Positions 1-7,883 are shown, counted from the stretch's first letter. The stretch is DNA of 25,496 nucleotides from an uncultured Oscillospiraceae bacterium (GCA_934597165.1 CAKTQP010000029.1:1-25496); one strand, 5' to 3'. Program-made: numbers and translations. The notes: generated by a model not told the origin, from the letters alone.

Positions 1-144
1 CCCCAGCAGTTCCAGCACGGTGAGTTCTCCCTCCTGCTCATCCAAGCCATGCGCCACGGGTGCAGCTACCTTCAGGCTGTCCTCCTCATGGACGCCTACC
101 TGAAGGACCCCCAAAACGGCAAGGCACTGATCTTACGGCGGTGA
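1..144 (+). CDS. 3' end of an unidentified protein (partial)
   Basis: The open frame runs from the first base of the window to a TGA at 142-144 and encodes the last 47 residues of a protein whose start lies outside. The visible part is helical in character (FSLLLIQAMRHG, YLQAVLLMDAYLKD) and ends in a basic RR tail. I recognise no family. The next gene begins four bases after the stop, so the two are very probably co-transcribed and translationally coupled, which places this protein in the same module as the coupling ATPase at 1355-2704. It could be an accessory protein of a conjugative or secretion module, but that rests on context only. Confidence 0.6.
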   Translation, partial: PQQFQHGEFSLLLIQAMRHGCSYLQAVLLMDAYLKDPQNGKALILRR

Positions 145-148
145 TCCC

Positions 149-1333
149 ATGAGTTACACAGGAGGATACGAGACCCGGTACGACACCCTGACCCAAGGAC
201 AGCTCAACGCCCTGTTCAGCTCGGCACAGTGGGCGGGTCTGTCGTTCGAGGAGCGTCTGGACGCCTGTCAGGAGGTGGCCAACCGCTACGCCGCCGAGCA
301 CGACGTGGAACCCTGCCTCATCACCCATCACCCCATGGAGGGCAGCGCCTACGGGGAGCAGTTCGGCAGCACCATCCGGCTGAACACCTACCTGGTGCGG
401 GACGGCCAGTTCTGCACCCATTTCACCGATGAAAACGGGAACCGGGTGGAGGGCCGCATCGACGCCCTAGCCCCCAGTTGGAACACGTTGGACACCGTGT
501 ATCACGAAGGCACCCACGGCGTCCAGACCCAGTTGGGGCAGGTTCCGGAAACCTATATCACCCCCAGCATGGACTGGGACCTGTACCGCATCCAGGGCAT
601 CGAAAAGGAAGCCTACGCCGTCGGTCAGAGCCGCACCCTGCAAGCCCTGTCCGATTACGAGCAAGCCACCGGCAAGTTCGACCCAGCACGACTGGACTAC
701 TTCACCGCCGCCCGGAACGACTCCTTCCAGACCGCCCTGTCCGACGCCGCTCGGCACTACAACGACCCCAACATCGAACAGACCCTAGCCACCGTCATCC
801 AAGACCGGGAGGACAACGTGGTGCGCAGCAACACCAGCGCCAGCTATCAGGCCATCTACGACTTGTGTGAAAACTACGGCATCCACTCGTCGGTAGACCT
901 GTCCAACTCCCCCGAAGCGGTCAGCGCCCTAGCTGCCGGCACCAACCCGGAAGCCCACGCCGCCGCCCCGCCGGAGACGACGGAGACCCAGGAGTCTCAG
1001 GAGACAGAGGAGTCCACCGCAACATCGGAGGAGACCGACGACGGTCTGACCTCAGAACCCGGCGAGGCCGCTGACCTGTCCACTGAGGACGGGATGGAGT
1101 CGGGCGGTGCCGTGGAGCTGTCTGGCAGCGAGGCAGACTATGACGACGGCGGTGGTGAGGTGGACGCCGACCCTTCCGCAGGAGAATCTGGCGGAACCAT
1201 CCAGGACGATGGGCTGGACGATGGATTGGGTGACGGCAAAGGTGCCGGGGCTGGCATCGGCCTGAGCCTGGGCGGCACCGCTCTGGGCGACGACGGAGCG
1301 TCCCTGAACAATGATGACGACTACACGCCATAA
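149..1333 (+). CDS. HEGTH-motif (putative zinc metallopeptidase-like) protein with acidic tail
   Basis: 394 residues. Residues 119-123 read HEGTH, the HExxH zinc-binding pattern, preceded by hydrophobic/aromatic residues (LDTVY). About 30 residues later comes EKEAYAVGQ (152-160), where E154 is a plausible third zinc ligand in gluzincin fashion. Residues 1-110 and 125-265 appear folded; from about residue 270 to the end the chain is low complexity, rich in E, D, T, S and G, with no hydrophobic segment until a Gly/Leu patch at 365-380. No signal peptide or membrane helix is visible. It starts four bases after the preceding stop and lies 21 bases before the coupling ATPase gene, which has its own AGGAGG site. 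Peptidase activity is an inference from the motif. It might process or be a substrate of the putative secretion module, or be a toxin-like or structural protein. The family was not recognised. Confidence 0.7.
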   Translation: MSYTGGYETRYDTLTQGQLNALFSSAQWAGLSFEERLDACQEVANRYAAEHDVEPCLITHHPMEGSAYGEQFGSTIRLNTYLVRDGQFCTHFTDENGNRVEGRIDALAPSWNTLDTVYHEGTHGVQTQLGQVPETYITPSMDWDLYRIQGIEKEAYAVGQSRTLQALSDYEQATGKFDPARLDYFTAARNDSFQTALSDAARHYNDPNIEQTLATVIQDREDNVVRSNTSASYQAIYDLCENYGIHSSVDLSNSPEAVSALAAGTNPEAHAAAPPETTETQESQETEESTATSEETDDGLTSEPGEAADLSTEDGMESGGAVELSGSEADYDDGGGEVDADPSAGESGGTIQDDGLDDGLGDGKGAGAGIGLSLGGTALGDDGASLNNDDDYTP

Positions 1334-1354
1334 CACCAAACAGGAGGAACCACC

Positions 1355-2704
1355 ATGGCAGTGATGCGCGAGACCAATCTATATGGCTATTCCGTCCAGC
1401 AGGGGCAGTATCGCCCCACCAGCGACCCGCCTCGGTTCCTGTTCCGCGACCAGAGCACCGGACGGCATTTCGCCATCGACGAGCCGACGGTTTTTAAGAA
1501 CCTCCTGCTCCTAGGCGGCGCCGGCAGCGGCAAGACCAACGTCCTCAACCAGATCGTCGCCCAAGCCCTCCACTGGAACCGTTCCGGCCAGCGGGACGGG
1601 GTGAGTCTCATCTTTGACACCAAGGGGGACTACATCACCCATCCGGGCTTTTACCAGGACGGCGACTATATCCTGGGCAACGACCGGCACTACCGGAAGC
1701 GCAGCGTCACCTGGAACCTCTTTGACGAGGTGCTGGCGGACGGGAACGACCCGGTGGACTACGAGGGCAACGCGCGAGAGATCGCCAACGTGCTCTTTCA
1801 GGGGCGGGGCTCCCAGACCCAACCCTTCTTCGCCAACGCCGCCCGGGACATCTTTGCCAACATGGTCATCTACTTCATCCGCCGCCACCGGGACGCCCCG
1901 GAGCGCTGGGCGAGTCAGCTGAACAACGCCGACTTCATCGCCTTCCTGCTCCGCAAGACCCCCGCCCAGTTCGCCCAGTATTTTCGCATCTACCCGGATA
2001 TGCACGGGCTCATCTCCTACATCGGCGACGGCTCCAGCAACCAGGCGTTGGGCGTGTTCGGCGAGCTGCGGAGTATGCTCTACGACTGCTTTCAAGGCGT
2101 CTTCTGCCAAAAGCCCTCCCCCACGCACCCCTCCTTCTCCATCCGCCAGGCCATCCGTCAAAAGGGCGGACGGAGCATCTTCCTCCTGTACGACCTGGCA
2201 CTTGGTGAGGTCATGACCCCCATGTACCGGCTGCTGGTGGACTTGGCGCTGAAGGAGGCGCTGAGCACTGAGTCCAACGGGCACACCCATGTGTTCCTGG
2301 ACGAGCTGAAACTGCTGCCCAAGGTGACCCACCTGGAGGACGCCCTGAACTTTGGCCGCAGCAAAAAAGTGTCCGTGGTAGCGGGACTACAGAGCGTGGG
2401 ACAGATCTACGCCACCTACGGCCAGGAGGCCGGTCAGGTCATCCTGGGCGGCTTCGGCTCGGTCATCGCTCTGAACACCGGCGACTACGCCTCTCGCGAC
2501 TACGTGACCCGGCTCTTCGGCCCCAACGTCACCGCCTACCGGTACGAAAACGGCAGTCACACTCCCATCGACCGGGAGCGGGACGGATTCAGCGTGGAGC
2601 ACTGGCACATTCAGCAATTACAGCCGGGACACGCCGTGGTGGGACTGGCCTCCCAGGCGGAACCATTTCTCTTTTTCTTCGAAAAAGACCCCTATTTGAG
2701 GTGA
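1355..2704 (+). CDS. VirD4/HerA-like type IV coupling ATPase
   Basis: 449 residues. Walker A is GGAGSGKT at 54-61, followed by strand GVSLIFDTK (82-90). Walker B is HVFLDEL at 312-318, and a conserved Gln-containing motif, AGLQSVGQIYATYG, sits at 343-356. This order is that of the FtsK/HerA superfamily as seen in VirD4/TraD-type coupling proteins, which dock DNA-protein or protein substrates at a secretion channel. Unlike classical VirD4 there is no N-terminal transmembrane pair; the protein starts almost directly with the nucleotide-binding domain, so it is probably soluble or recruited to the membrane by a partner such as the two-helix protein at 3982-4656. An AGGAGG site precedes the ATG. 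The stop is four bases before the next gene, which is a degenerate relative. A HerA-type ATPase of another system cannot be excluded. Confidence 0.85.
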   Translation: MAVMRETNLYGYSVQQGQYRPTSDPPRFLFRDQSTGRHFAIDEPTVFKNLLLLGGAGSGKTNVLNQIVAQALHWNRSGQRDGVSLIFDTKGDYITHPGFYQDGDYILGNDRHYRKRSVTWNLFDEVLADGNDPVDYEGNAREIANVLFQGRGSQTQPFFANAARDIFANMVIYFIRRHRDAPERWASQLNNADFIAFLLRKTPAQFAQYFRIYPDMHGLISYIGDGSSNQALGVFGELRSMLYDCFQGVFCQKPSPTHPSFSIRQAIRQKGGRSIFLLYDLALGEVMTPMYRLLVDLALKEALSTESNGHTHVFLDELKLLPKVTHLEDALNFGRSKKVSVVAGLQSVGQIYATYGQEAGQVILGGFGSVIALNTGDYASRDYVTRLFGPNVTAYRYENGSHTPIDRERDGFSVEHWHIQQLQPGHAVVGLASQAEPFLFFFEKDPYLR

Positions 2705-2708
2705 TTTT

Positions 2709-3971
2709 ATGGCTCATATCCATCATTTCCGCACCCTTGACCAGGTACAGCGCCTCTCCCTCCAGGAGGTGCGCTCCCCGCAGCACAGCGTGGCCAATTT
2801 CGCCGCCTTCTGCGGCGCCCGGCAGCAGCGGGAGGCGGTGGGGCTGCACGAAATGGAGCGCTGCTGCGGCAAACGGGGGGTGGTCTTGATCCACAACGAC
2901 CCGCAGCTGGAAGGGCGTCTCGGCCGCATCTATGACCGCAATCCCCTCCTCCGCCGCCTGCCGGCACAGTTCCAAATGTACCTAGCCAACCCCAACGGCG
3001 CCGCCAACGCCTTTTACGACCCGCTCTACGGACTGTCCGCCAGCTATGTACTGGACATCCTCTGTCCCGTCAGCGACGACGGCTTCCGCTCGGAGACCCA
3101 GGCGGTGCGGTCGGTGCTGTCTGACTACCTGGAGATCCTGCGCTTCCAGTTCTCCAAGCACCCTGCCCCCTTCGGCGCTTCCCCCTACAACCTGGACTTG
3201 CTGCTGGAGCTGACCCGGATGCCCTACGCCGACCTGGAACGGAACGTGCTGGCCTTCCTGCCTCAGCCCCTGTCCAGCCAGCTTATGGGACGGCTCTCCC
3301 AGAGCGGCAGCCAACAGAAGGCCTTCCACGCCGTCCGCGCCTTTGCCCAGGCTATGAACAAATGCCTGTGGACGCCTCGCGGTTTTGCTGGACACACCAA
3401 GCTGAGCCTGACCCAGGCGGTGAGTGAAAAGAGCCTCATCAGCATCTATGTCCCCGGCAGCCGGTCAGAAATCTTGGACTATCTTGCCACCGAGCTGCAA
3501 GCCCTCAACGACCGGAACACCCCCTATCTGCTGGTCACCAGCGGCATCACCCTGCCCAACAGCCCCCGCTTCCAAGCCCTCTTCCTCCAGGAGCACAGTG
3601 GCATGAACTACGCCACCGGCATCCTGGCAGAGGACCTGTCCAGCGCCGTGCAGACCGACGCATCCGACCGCACCCAAGCCGCCCTGTTCGGGCAGCTGCA
3701 AGAGCTCTTCGTCTTCGCCTGTTCCTCCACCCTGGCCGCCGCCCCCTTCTCTGCCGGCATCGGACAATACTACCGGCAGGTGACGGAGCGGCACGCCGAC
3801 CGGCACCGGGAGCCATTCCGTATCTTCGCCTCCCACGGCCACGGCATGGCACAGCGGGAGGTGCAGCAGGCAGTGGTCAACCCGGAGGAGCTGACCCGAC
3901 TGGGGGACGGCTGCCTAGTGTACGGCAAGAACCACCCCATCCCCATCCTCGTCCAACACTTTACCCTTTAG
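2709..3971 (+). CDS. Catalytically degenerate coupling-ATPase-like protein
   Basis: 420 residues. By eye the protein follows the preceding ATPase segment by segment. CGARQQRE (35-42) sits where the neighbour has GGAGSGKT. RGVVLIHND (56-64) matches its GVSLIFDTK strand. LTQAVSEKSLISIYV (234-248) matches IRQAIRQKGGRSIFLLY. PYLLVTSGITLP (272-283) matches the Walker B segment HVFLDELKLLP. The C-terminal LGDGCLVYGKNHPIPILVQ (398-416) matches LQPGHAVVGLASQAEPFLF. The P-loop Gly-Lys-Thr and the Walker B Asp-Glu are therefore missing, so ATP hydrolysis is unlikely. I infer a duplicated, inactive subunit that may form a mixed assembly with the active ATPase or act as an adaptor. It has no membrane segment. 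Spacing is four bases from the preceding stop and ten to the next gene. Homology is inferred without a computed alignment. Confidence 0.8.
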   Translation: MAHIHHFRTLDQVQRLSLQEVRSPQHSVANFAAFCGARQQREAVGLHEMERCCGKRGVVLIHNDPQLEGRLGRIYDRNPLLRRLPAQFQMYLANPNGAANAFYDPLYGLSASYVLDILCPVSDDGFRSETQAVRSVLSDYLEILRFQFSKHPAPFGASPYNLDLLLELTRMPYADLERNVLAFLPQPLSSQLMGRLSQSGSQQKAFHAVRAFAQAMNKCLWTPRGFAGHTKLSLTQAVSEKSLISIYVPGSRSEILDYLATELQALNDRNTPYLLVTSGITLPNSPRFQALFLQEHSGMNYATGILAEDLSSAVQTDASDRTQAALFGQLQELFVFACSSTLAAAPFSAGIGQYYRQVTERHADRHREPFRIFASHGHGMAQREVQQAVVNPEELTRLGDGCLVYGKNHPIPILVQHFTL

Positions 3972-3981
3972 GAGGTGCGCT

Positions 3982-4656
3982 ATGGCTATTCGATGTGACG
4001 ATTGCCGCTATCTTTTCTCCAAAAAACGGGTCAGCTGCCCCTTCTGTGGCGGCCCGACCATCCGAGACGACCGCCCTGACGCCGACCTGCTGGCTGACGG
4101 CTACACTATGGCTCCTCAAGGCCGGCGAGATACTCAGGAACCCCCCGCCGACCCCTTCGAAGCCATGCTCCGGGCCTACCAGGAGGAACAGCAGCAGACC
4201 CAGCCCATCCCCACGCCCCCTGCGGCAGAACCGTCTGCGCCGGAACCGCCCCAAGGTGGAGTGGATTTCTTCTCCCAGTTCCAGGGCAGCAGCGCCCCGA
4301 CAGACATCCCCACAGTGGCATCCGCCCGGCGTTCCCCGCCGCAACAGGAGCCTCCTCGCCGCCAGCCCACCCGCCAGCCTGACCCCTACGAAGCGGAGCT
4401 ACGAGAGCTGGAACGGCAGCAGCGGCGGTTGGAGCGGCAGTACCGGCGGGCGGCCTTTTGGGATCGCCTGTCCAGCCTCCGTTGGGGGACGGTGTTCCGG
4501 GTGGTGGTGTTCGTGCTGGTGGTCATCGCCGCCATCGGACTTTGGAACATGCGCTACACCATCTTGAACTCCGTCCTGAACCTGGTCATCGGCATCCTGC
4601 CCGTTGTCCTTCTCATCTGGGGTATTTGGCTGCTCATCCGCTCTATCTTCCGATGA
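3982..4656 (+). CDS. Zinc-ribbon protein with proline-rich linker and two C-terminal membrane helices
   Basis: 224 residues. An N-terminal zinc ribbon is formed by C5-x2-C8 and C19-x2-C22. Residues 50-135 are rich in Pro, Gln and Glu and probably unstructured. Residues 136-160 are a charged helix rich in E, R and Q, likely a coiled coil. Two hydrophobic helices follow at about 170-188 and 199-219, and the protein ends RSIFR. An AGGAGG site seven bases upstream supports the ATG. The layout suggests a membrane anchor with a cytoplasmic zinc-ribbon arm, which would supply the membrane attachment that the ATPase at 1355-2704 lacks; this is inference. It is the last gene of the left module, followed by a hairpin at 4676-4712. 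No specific family recognised. Confidence 0.75.
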   Translation: MAIRCDDCRYLFSKKRVSCPFCGGPTIRDDRPDADLLADGYTMAPQGRRDTQEPPADPFEAMLRAYQEEQQQTQPIPTPPAAEPSAPEPPQGGVDFFSQFQGSSAPTDIPTVASARRSPPQQEPPRRQPTRQPDPYEAELRELERQQRRLERQYRRAAFWDRLSSLRWGTVFRVVVFVLVVIAAIGLWNMRYTILNSVLNLVIGILPVVLLIWGIWLLIRSIFR

Positions 4657-4675
4657 CCGCCCGAAAAAAACGCAA

Positions 4676-4712
4676 AACGCAGCCTGTGTGACAGTGAAGC
4701 ACAGGCTGCGTT
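4676..4712. terminator. Hairpin downstream of the left module, possible bidirectional terminator
   Basis: A perfect 13-bp inverted repeat (AACGCAGCCTGTG at 4676-4688 and its complement at 4700-4712) encloses an 11-base loop, 20 bases after the stop of the zinc-ribbon gene. Read on the + strand the tail is only moderately T-rich. Read on the - strand the hairpin is followed by a run of seven T within 12 bases. It may therefore serve both the + strand module and - strand transcripts leaving etfA. Confidence 0.65.
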
Positions 4713-4831
4713 CGCATATTCCCATTATAATATATCGTAAAATTGTTCGTTTCAGGAGGAGTGTGTAGTTGGTTTCTGTATAAAAATAGGAGGATTTAAG
4801 AAATGAGTTGTTCGTAACAGGTTCGCACGGG
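4713..4831. other. AT-rich junction between the left module and the acyl-CoA operon, with imperfect direct repeat
   Basis: This 119-bp spacer is clearly richer in A and T than both flanks. TTGTTCGTttCAGG (4743-4756) recurs as TTGTTCGTaaCAGG (4808-4821), 65 bases apart. A strong ribosome binding site (AGGAGGA, 4788-4794) sits nine bases before an ATG at 4803 that opens only four codons (Met-Ser-Cys-Ser) before TAA at 4815-4817. The spacer may be a remnant of an integration or deletion event, or a leader region whose gene has been lost. No integrase or att site is identifiable within the window. Confidence 0.4.
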
Positions 4832-4863
4832 GCTGAAGGGGGTTATTCCCCCTTCAGCTTTTT
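4832..4863 (+). terminator. Rho-independent terminator overlapping the etfA stop codon
   Basis: GCTGAAGGGGG (4832-4842) pairs perfectly with 4848-4858 around a TTATT loop, and on the + strand is followed directly by five T. It therefore reads best as a terminator for + strand transcription arriving from the left module. The hairpin loop contains the etfA stop codon on the opposite strand, so the last codons of etfA form part of the stem. On the - strand there is no T tract after it. Confidence 0.65.
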
Positions 4864-5856
4864 GATTTCCTGGGTCATGATGGGCAGGACCTGGAACAGG
4901 TCGCCCACGATGCCGTAGTCGGCAATGCTGAAGATAGGTGCGTCGGGGTCCTTGTTGATGGCCACGATGCAGTCGGAGCCGCTCATACCAGCCTGATGCT
5001 GGATGGCGCCGGAGATGCCGCAGGCGATGTACAGCTTCGGAGCGACCGTCTTACCGGTCTGGCCGACCTGATGGACGTGGGGGATCCAGCCGGAGTCCAC
5101 GGCGGCACGGGAAGCGCCCACAGCGCCGCCCAGAGCGTCTGCCAGGGGTTTGATGTAATTTTCAAAGCCTTCCGGGCCACCGACACCGCGGCCGCCGGAG
5201 ACGATGATCTCAGCGTCTTCCAGCTTGATCATCTCTGCTGCCACTTCGCTGATGGATTCCACCAGCTTGGTGCGGATGATGTCTGCGGGGACGGGGATGG
5301 AGACCTTGACGACTTCGGGAGCCTTCCCTTCCTGGGGAGCGGCCTTCTTGAAGACGCCGGGGCGGATGGTGCCCATCTGGGGACGGGTGTTCTCGCACAT
5401 GATGGTGGCCATCAGGTTGCCGCCGAAGGCGGGACGGGTCCAGCCCATGACGCCCTCTTCCGTGATATCCAGGGAAGTGCAGTCTGCGGTCAGGCCAGTC
5501 TTGACCCGGCAGGAGACGCGGGGACCGAAGTCACGGCCAATGATGGTGGCGCCGATCATCAGGATGGAGGGCTTGTACTCTTCCACCAGCTTGACCATGC
5601 CGTAGGCATAGGCGTCGGTGGTGTAGTGTTCATAGGCGGGGTCTTCCACAGAGAGGATCTTGTCCGCACCATAGGCGGCTGCTTCCTTCTCTGCTTCTGC
5701 ATTGTCCTTGCCCAGGATGACTGCTACGGCCTGCTGACCGGTCTTGTGGGCCAGCTGAGCCGCGGGGTTGAGCAGTTCCAGGCCGACGCTGGCGGCTTTG
5801 CCGTCATCCGTCTCAATAAATACCCAAATATCTTTGTATTCCGTAAAATCCATCAT
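4843..5856 (-). CDS. etfA: Electron transfer flavoprotein alpha subunit
   Basis: 337 residues, normal for the family. The C-terminal FAD domain is clear: SGGRGVGGPEGF at 220-231, GASRAAVDSGW at 248-257, QVGQTGKTVAPKLYIACG at 263-280 and INKDPDAPIFSIADYG at 300-315. EtfA pairs with EtfB and carries the FAD that passes electrons to or from an acyl-CoA dehydrogenase. There is no N-terminal ferredoxin-like extension of the kind seen in CarE. The start has AAGGAGG six bases upstream, and there are 11 bases between it and etfB. It is the last gene of the operon, and its stop lies in a hairpin loop. The partner dehydrogenase is encoded directly upstream of etfB. Confidence 0.95.
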   Translation of the reverse strand: MMDFTEYKDIWVFIETDDGKAASVGLELLNPAAQLAHKTGQQAVAVILGKDNAEAEKEAAAYGADKILSVEDPAYEHYTTDAYAYGMVKLVEEYKPSILMIGATIIGRDFGPRVSCRVKTGLTADCTSLDITEEGVMGWTRPAFGGNLMATIMCENTRPQMGTIRPGVFKKAAPQEGKAPEVVKVSIPVPADIIRTKLVESISEVAAEMIKLEDAEIIVSGGRGVGGPEGFENYIKPLADALGGAVGASRAAVDSGWIPHVHQVGQTGKTVAPKLYIACGISGAIQHQAGMSGSDCIVAINKDPDAPIFSIADYGIVGDLFQVLPIMTQEIKKLKGE

Positions 5857-5867
5857 CGCTGGCCTCC

Positions 5868-6677
5868 TTAAATCTTCTTGTCGTCGCTCAGCAGGGCAAC
5901 CAGTTTGACTGCGCTGGCGGAGAGGGTATCCTCTTCCACGACGACACAGTTCTTGTTATGCTGGGGCGTGAAGCTCTTCTTGACCTTGGTGGGGGAACCC
6001 TTCAGGCCGGCACGGCTCAGGTCGATCTGGCCTTCCATGTCCTGGGGGGTAATGGTGGGGATCTGAGCGCGGTTAGCAGCCAGACGCTTCTTCACGGTGG
6101 GGTAACGCAGCTCAAAGGGGGTCTTGGTCACGGAGATGACCACCGGCAGCGCTGCTTCCAGCACGTCGTAGCCGTCCGCGGTCTCCTTGCGCACCTGGAC
6201 CTTGTCCCCTTCACAGGCGACCAGCTCGGTAGCGTAGGTGATCTGGGTGTAGCCCAGGTGTTCTGCCATTTCGGGACCGACCTGACCGGTGTCCCCGTCG
6301 ATGGCCTGCTTGCCGCAGTAGATGACGTCGAACTTCTCGCCGCGCTTTTCCTCAACGGCCTTGACGGCGCAGGAGAGGATGTAGCTGGTGGCCAGGGTGT
6401 CCGAGCCGCCGAATTCCCGGCCGGAGACCAGGTAGGCTTCGTCTGCCCCAACGGACAGGCTTTCCCGCAGCACGTCCTCTGCCTGGGCGGGGCCCATGGA
6501 CATGACGGTGACGGTGCCGCCGGTCTTGTCCTTCATTTGCAGTGCCATTTCCAGCGCAAACCCGTCAAAGGGGTTCAGGATGCTGGGCACGCCGGCACGA
6601 ATGAGCGTATTGGTGACCGGATCGATCTTGACCGCAGTGGTATCCGGTACCTGTTTGACACAAACCAGAATATTCAT
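5868..6677 (-). CDS. etfB: Electron transfer flavoprotein beta subunit
   Basis: 269 residues. The N-terminal MNILVCVKQVPDT and the signature CGKQAIDGDTGQVGPEMAEHL (from residue 121) are typical of EtfB. The second flavin or AMP is bound here. The DGDTGQVGP form resembles EtfB subunits that work with butyryl-CoA dehydrogenase in anaerobes and can bifurcate electrons between ferredoxin and an enoyl-CoA; whether this one bifurcates cannot be decided from sequence alone. AAGGAGG lies nine bases before the ATG. It sits between the acyl-CoA dehydrogenase (14 bases) and etfA (11 bases), so all three are surely co-expressed. Confidence 0.95.
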   Translation of the reverse strand: MNILVCVKQVPDTTAVKIDPVTNTLIRAGVPSILNPFDGFALEMALQMKDKTGGTVTVMSMGPAQAEDVLRESLSVGADEAYLVSGREFGGSDTLATSYILSCAVKAVEEKRGEKFDVIYCGKQAIDGDTGQVGPEMAEHLGYTQITYATELVACEGDKVQVRKETADGYDVLEAALPVVISVTKTPFELRYPTVKKRLAANRAQIPTITPQDMEGQIDLSRAGLKGSPTKVKKSFTPQHNKNCVVVEEDTLSASAVKLVALLSDDKKI

Positions 6678-6691
6678 CTGTTCTTTCCTCC

Positions 6692-7837
6692 TTAGATCTT
6701 ACCGACCAGCGTCTTGCCGATGATGTAGCGCTGGATCTCGCTGGAGCCTTCATAGATGGAGAAGATACGGGCATCACGGACCAGCTTTTCCAGGGGATAT
6801 TCCTTGGAGTAGCCGTAGCCGCCATAGATCTGCTGGGCCTGCAGGCAGATGTCCAGGACTGCTTCCGAGACAAAGCACTTGGTGCAGGAGCCGACCAGGG
6901 TGTCATAGATGCCGCGGTCCACCAGAGCGGCGGAGTAAGCCAGCTGGGAGCGGCAGCACTGGAGCTTCATCTCCATGTCCGCCAGCTTGAACTGGATGCC
7001 TTCCAGGTTGCCGATGGGCTGACCGAAGGACAGGCGGGTTCTGGAGTATTCCAGAGCCAGATCCAGAGCACGCTGTGCCACGCCCACTGCGGGAGCGACA
7101 CCGGTGGGACGGGTGCGGGAGAGCATCTTCATGATGGTCTTGAAGCCGCTGTTTTCCGGGCCGATCATGTTTTCTGCGGGAACACGGACTTCGTCCAGGG
7201 CGATCTCGGTGGTGTTGGATGTACGGATGCCCATCTTGTTCTCGTGCTTGCCCACGGACAGGCCGGGCATATCGCGCTCGACGATGAACAGGGAGATCCC
7301 CTTGCTGCCCTTGGAGGGGTCGGTGGCTGCGGTGACGGTGTAGATGTCGGAAATGCCGCCGTTGGTGACGAAGCACTTGCTGCCGGTCAGAACGTATTCG
7401 TCGCCGTCCTTGATGGCCTTGGTCTTGCAGTTGCCTGCGTCGGAGCCGGACTGGGGCTCGGTGATGCACATGGACCAGAAGGAGCCGTTAGCCAGGCGTT
7501 CGCCCCACTTCTTCTTCTGTTCCTCGGTGCCAGCCAGCATGACGGGCTTGTAGCCGAAGGTCTGGCCGCTGAAGGTGTTGGCGAAACCAGCGTCATGATA
7601 GGCCATAGCTTCCCGGATATACATGATGGTGGTCACGTCCAGGCCAGCGCCGCCGTATTCTTCCGGCACGTCGATGCCCCAGAAGCCCAGGTCCATCAGC
7701 TTGCGGACGGTGTCGATGGGGCAGATGCCCTTTTCATCGTACTCTGCTACATAGGGGTCCACTTCCTTGCGCATGAACGCATGGATCATTTCCACCAGAT
7801 CTTCCTGGTCACGGGTCATCAGCTGATATTTACTCAT
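6692..7837 (-). CDS. Acyl-CoA dehydrogenase
   Basis: 381 residues, full length. The family signature ITEPQSGSDAG lies at 125-135, and the C-terminal IYEGSSEIQR (361-370) carries the probable catalytic base E363, in the position used by short-chain and butyryl-CoA dehydrogenases. FAD-binding FGQPIG is at 271-276 and QIYGGYGY at 336-343. With the adjacent etfBA it would reduce an enoyl-CoA, or oxidise an acyl-CoA, at the alpha-beta bond. The length and set of neighbours resemble CaiA (crotonobetainyl-CoA reductase) and AcdA of phenylpropionate fermentation as much as Bcd, so the acyl group is not assigned. A GAGGTG site precedes the ATG. There are 46 bases between it and the crotonase-fold gene. 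Confidence 0.92.
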   Translation of the reverse strand: MSKYQLMTRDQEDLVEMIHAFMRKEVDPYVAEYDEKGICPIDTVRKLMDLGFWGIDVPEEYGGAGLDVTTIMYIREAMAYHDAGFANTFSGQTFGYKPVMLAGTEEQKKKWGERLANGSFWSMCITEPQSGSDAGNCKTKAIKDGDEYVLTGSKCFVTNGGISDIYTVTAATDPSKGSKGISLFIVERDMPGLSVGKHENKMGIRTSNTTEIALDEVRVPAENMIGPENSGFKTIMKMLSRTRPTGVAPAVGVAQRALDLALEYSRTRLSFGQPIGNLEGIQFKLADMEMKLQCCRSQLAYSAALVDRGIYDTLVGSCTKCFVSEAVLDICLQAQQIYGGYGYSKEYPLEKLVRDARIFSIYEGSSEIQRYIIGKTLVGKI

Positions 7838-7883
7838 ATTGCTGCACCTCTTTCTATTATAATTTGATTGATCTGCCTTGGTT

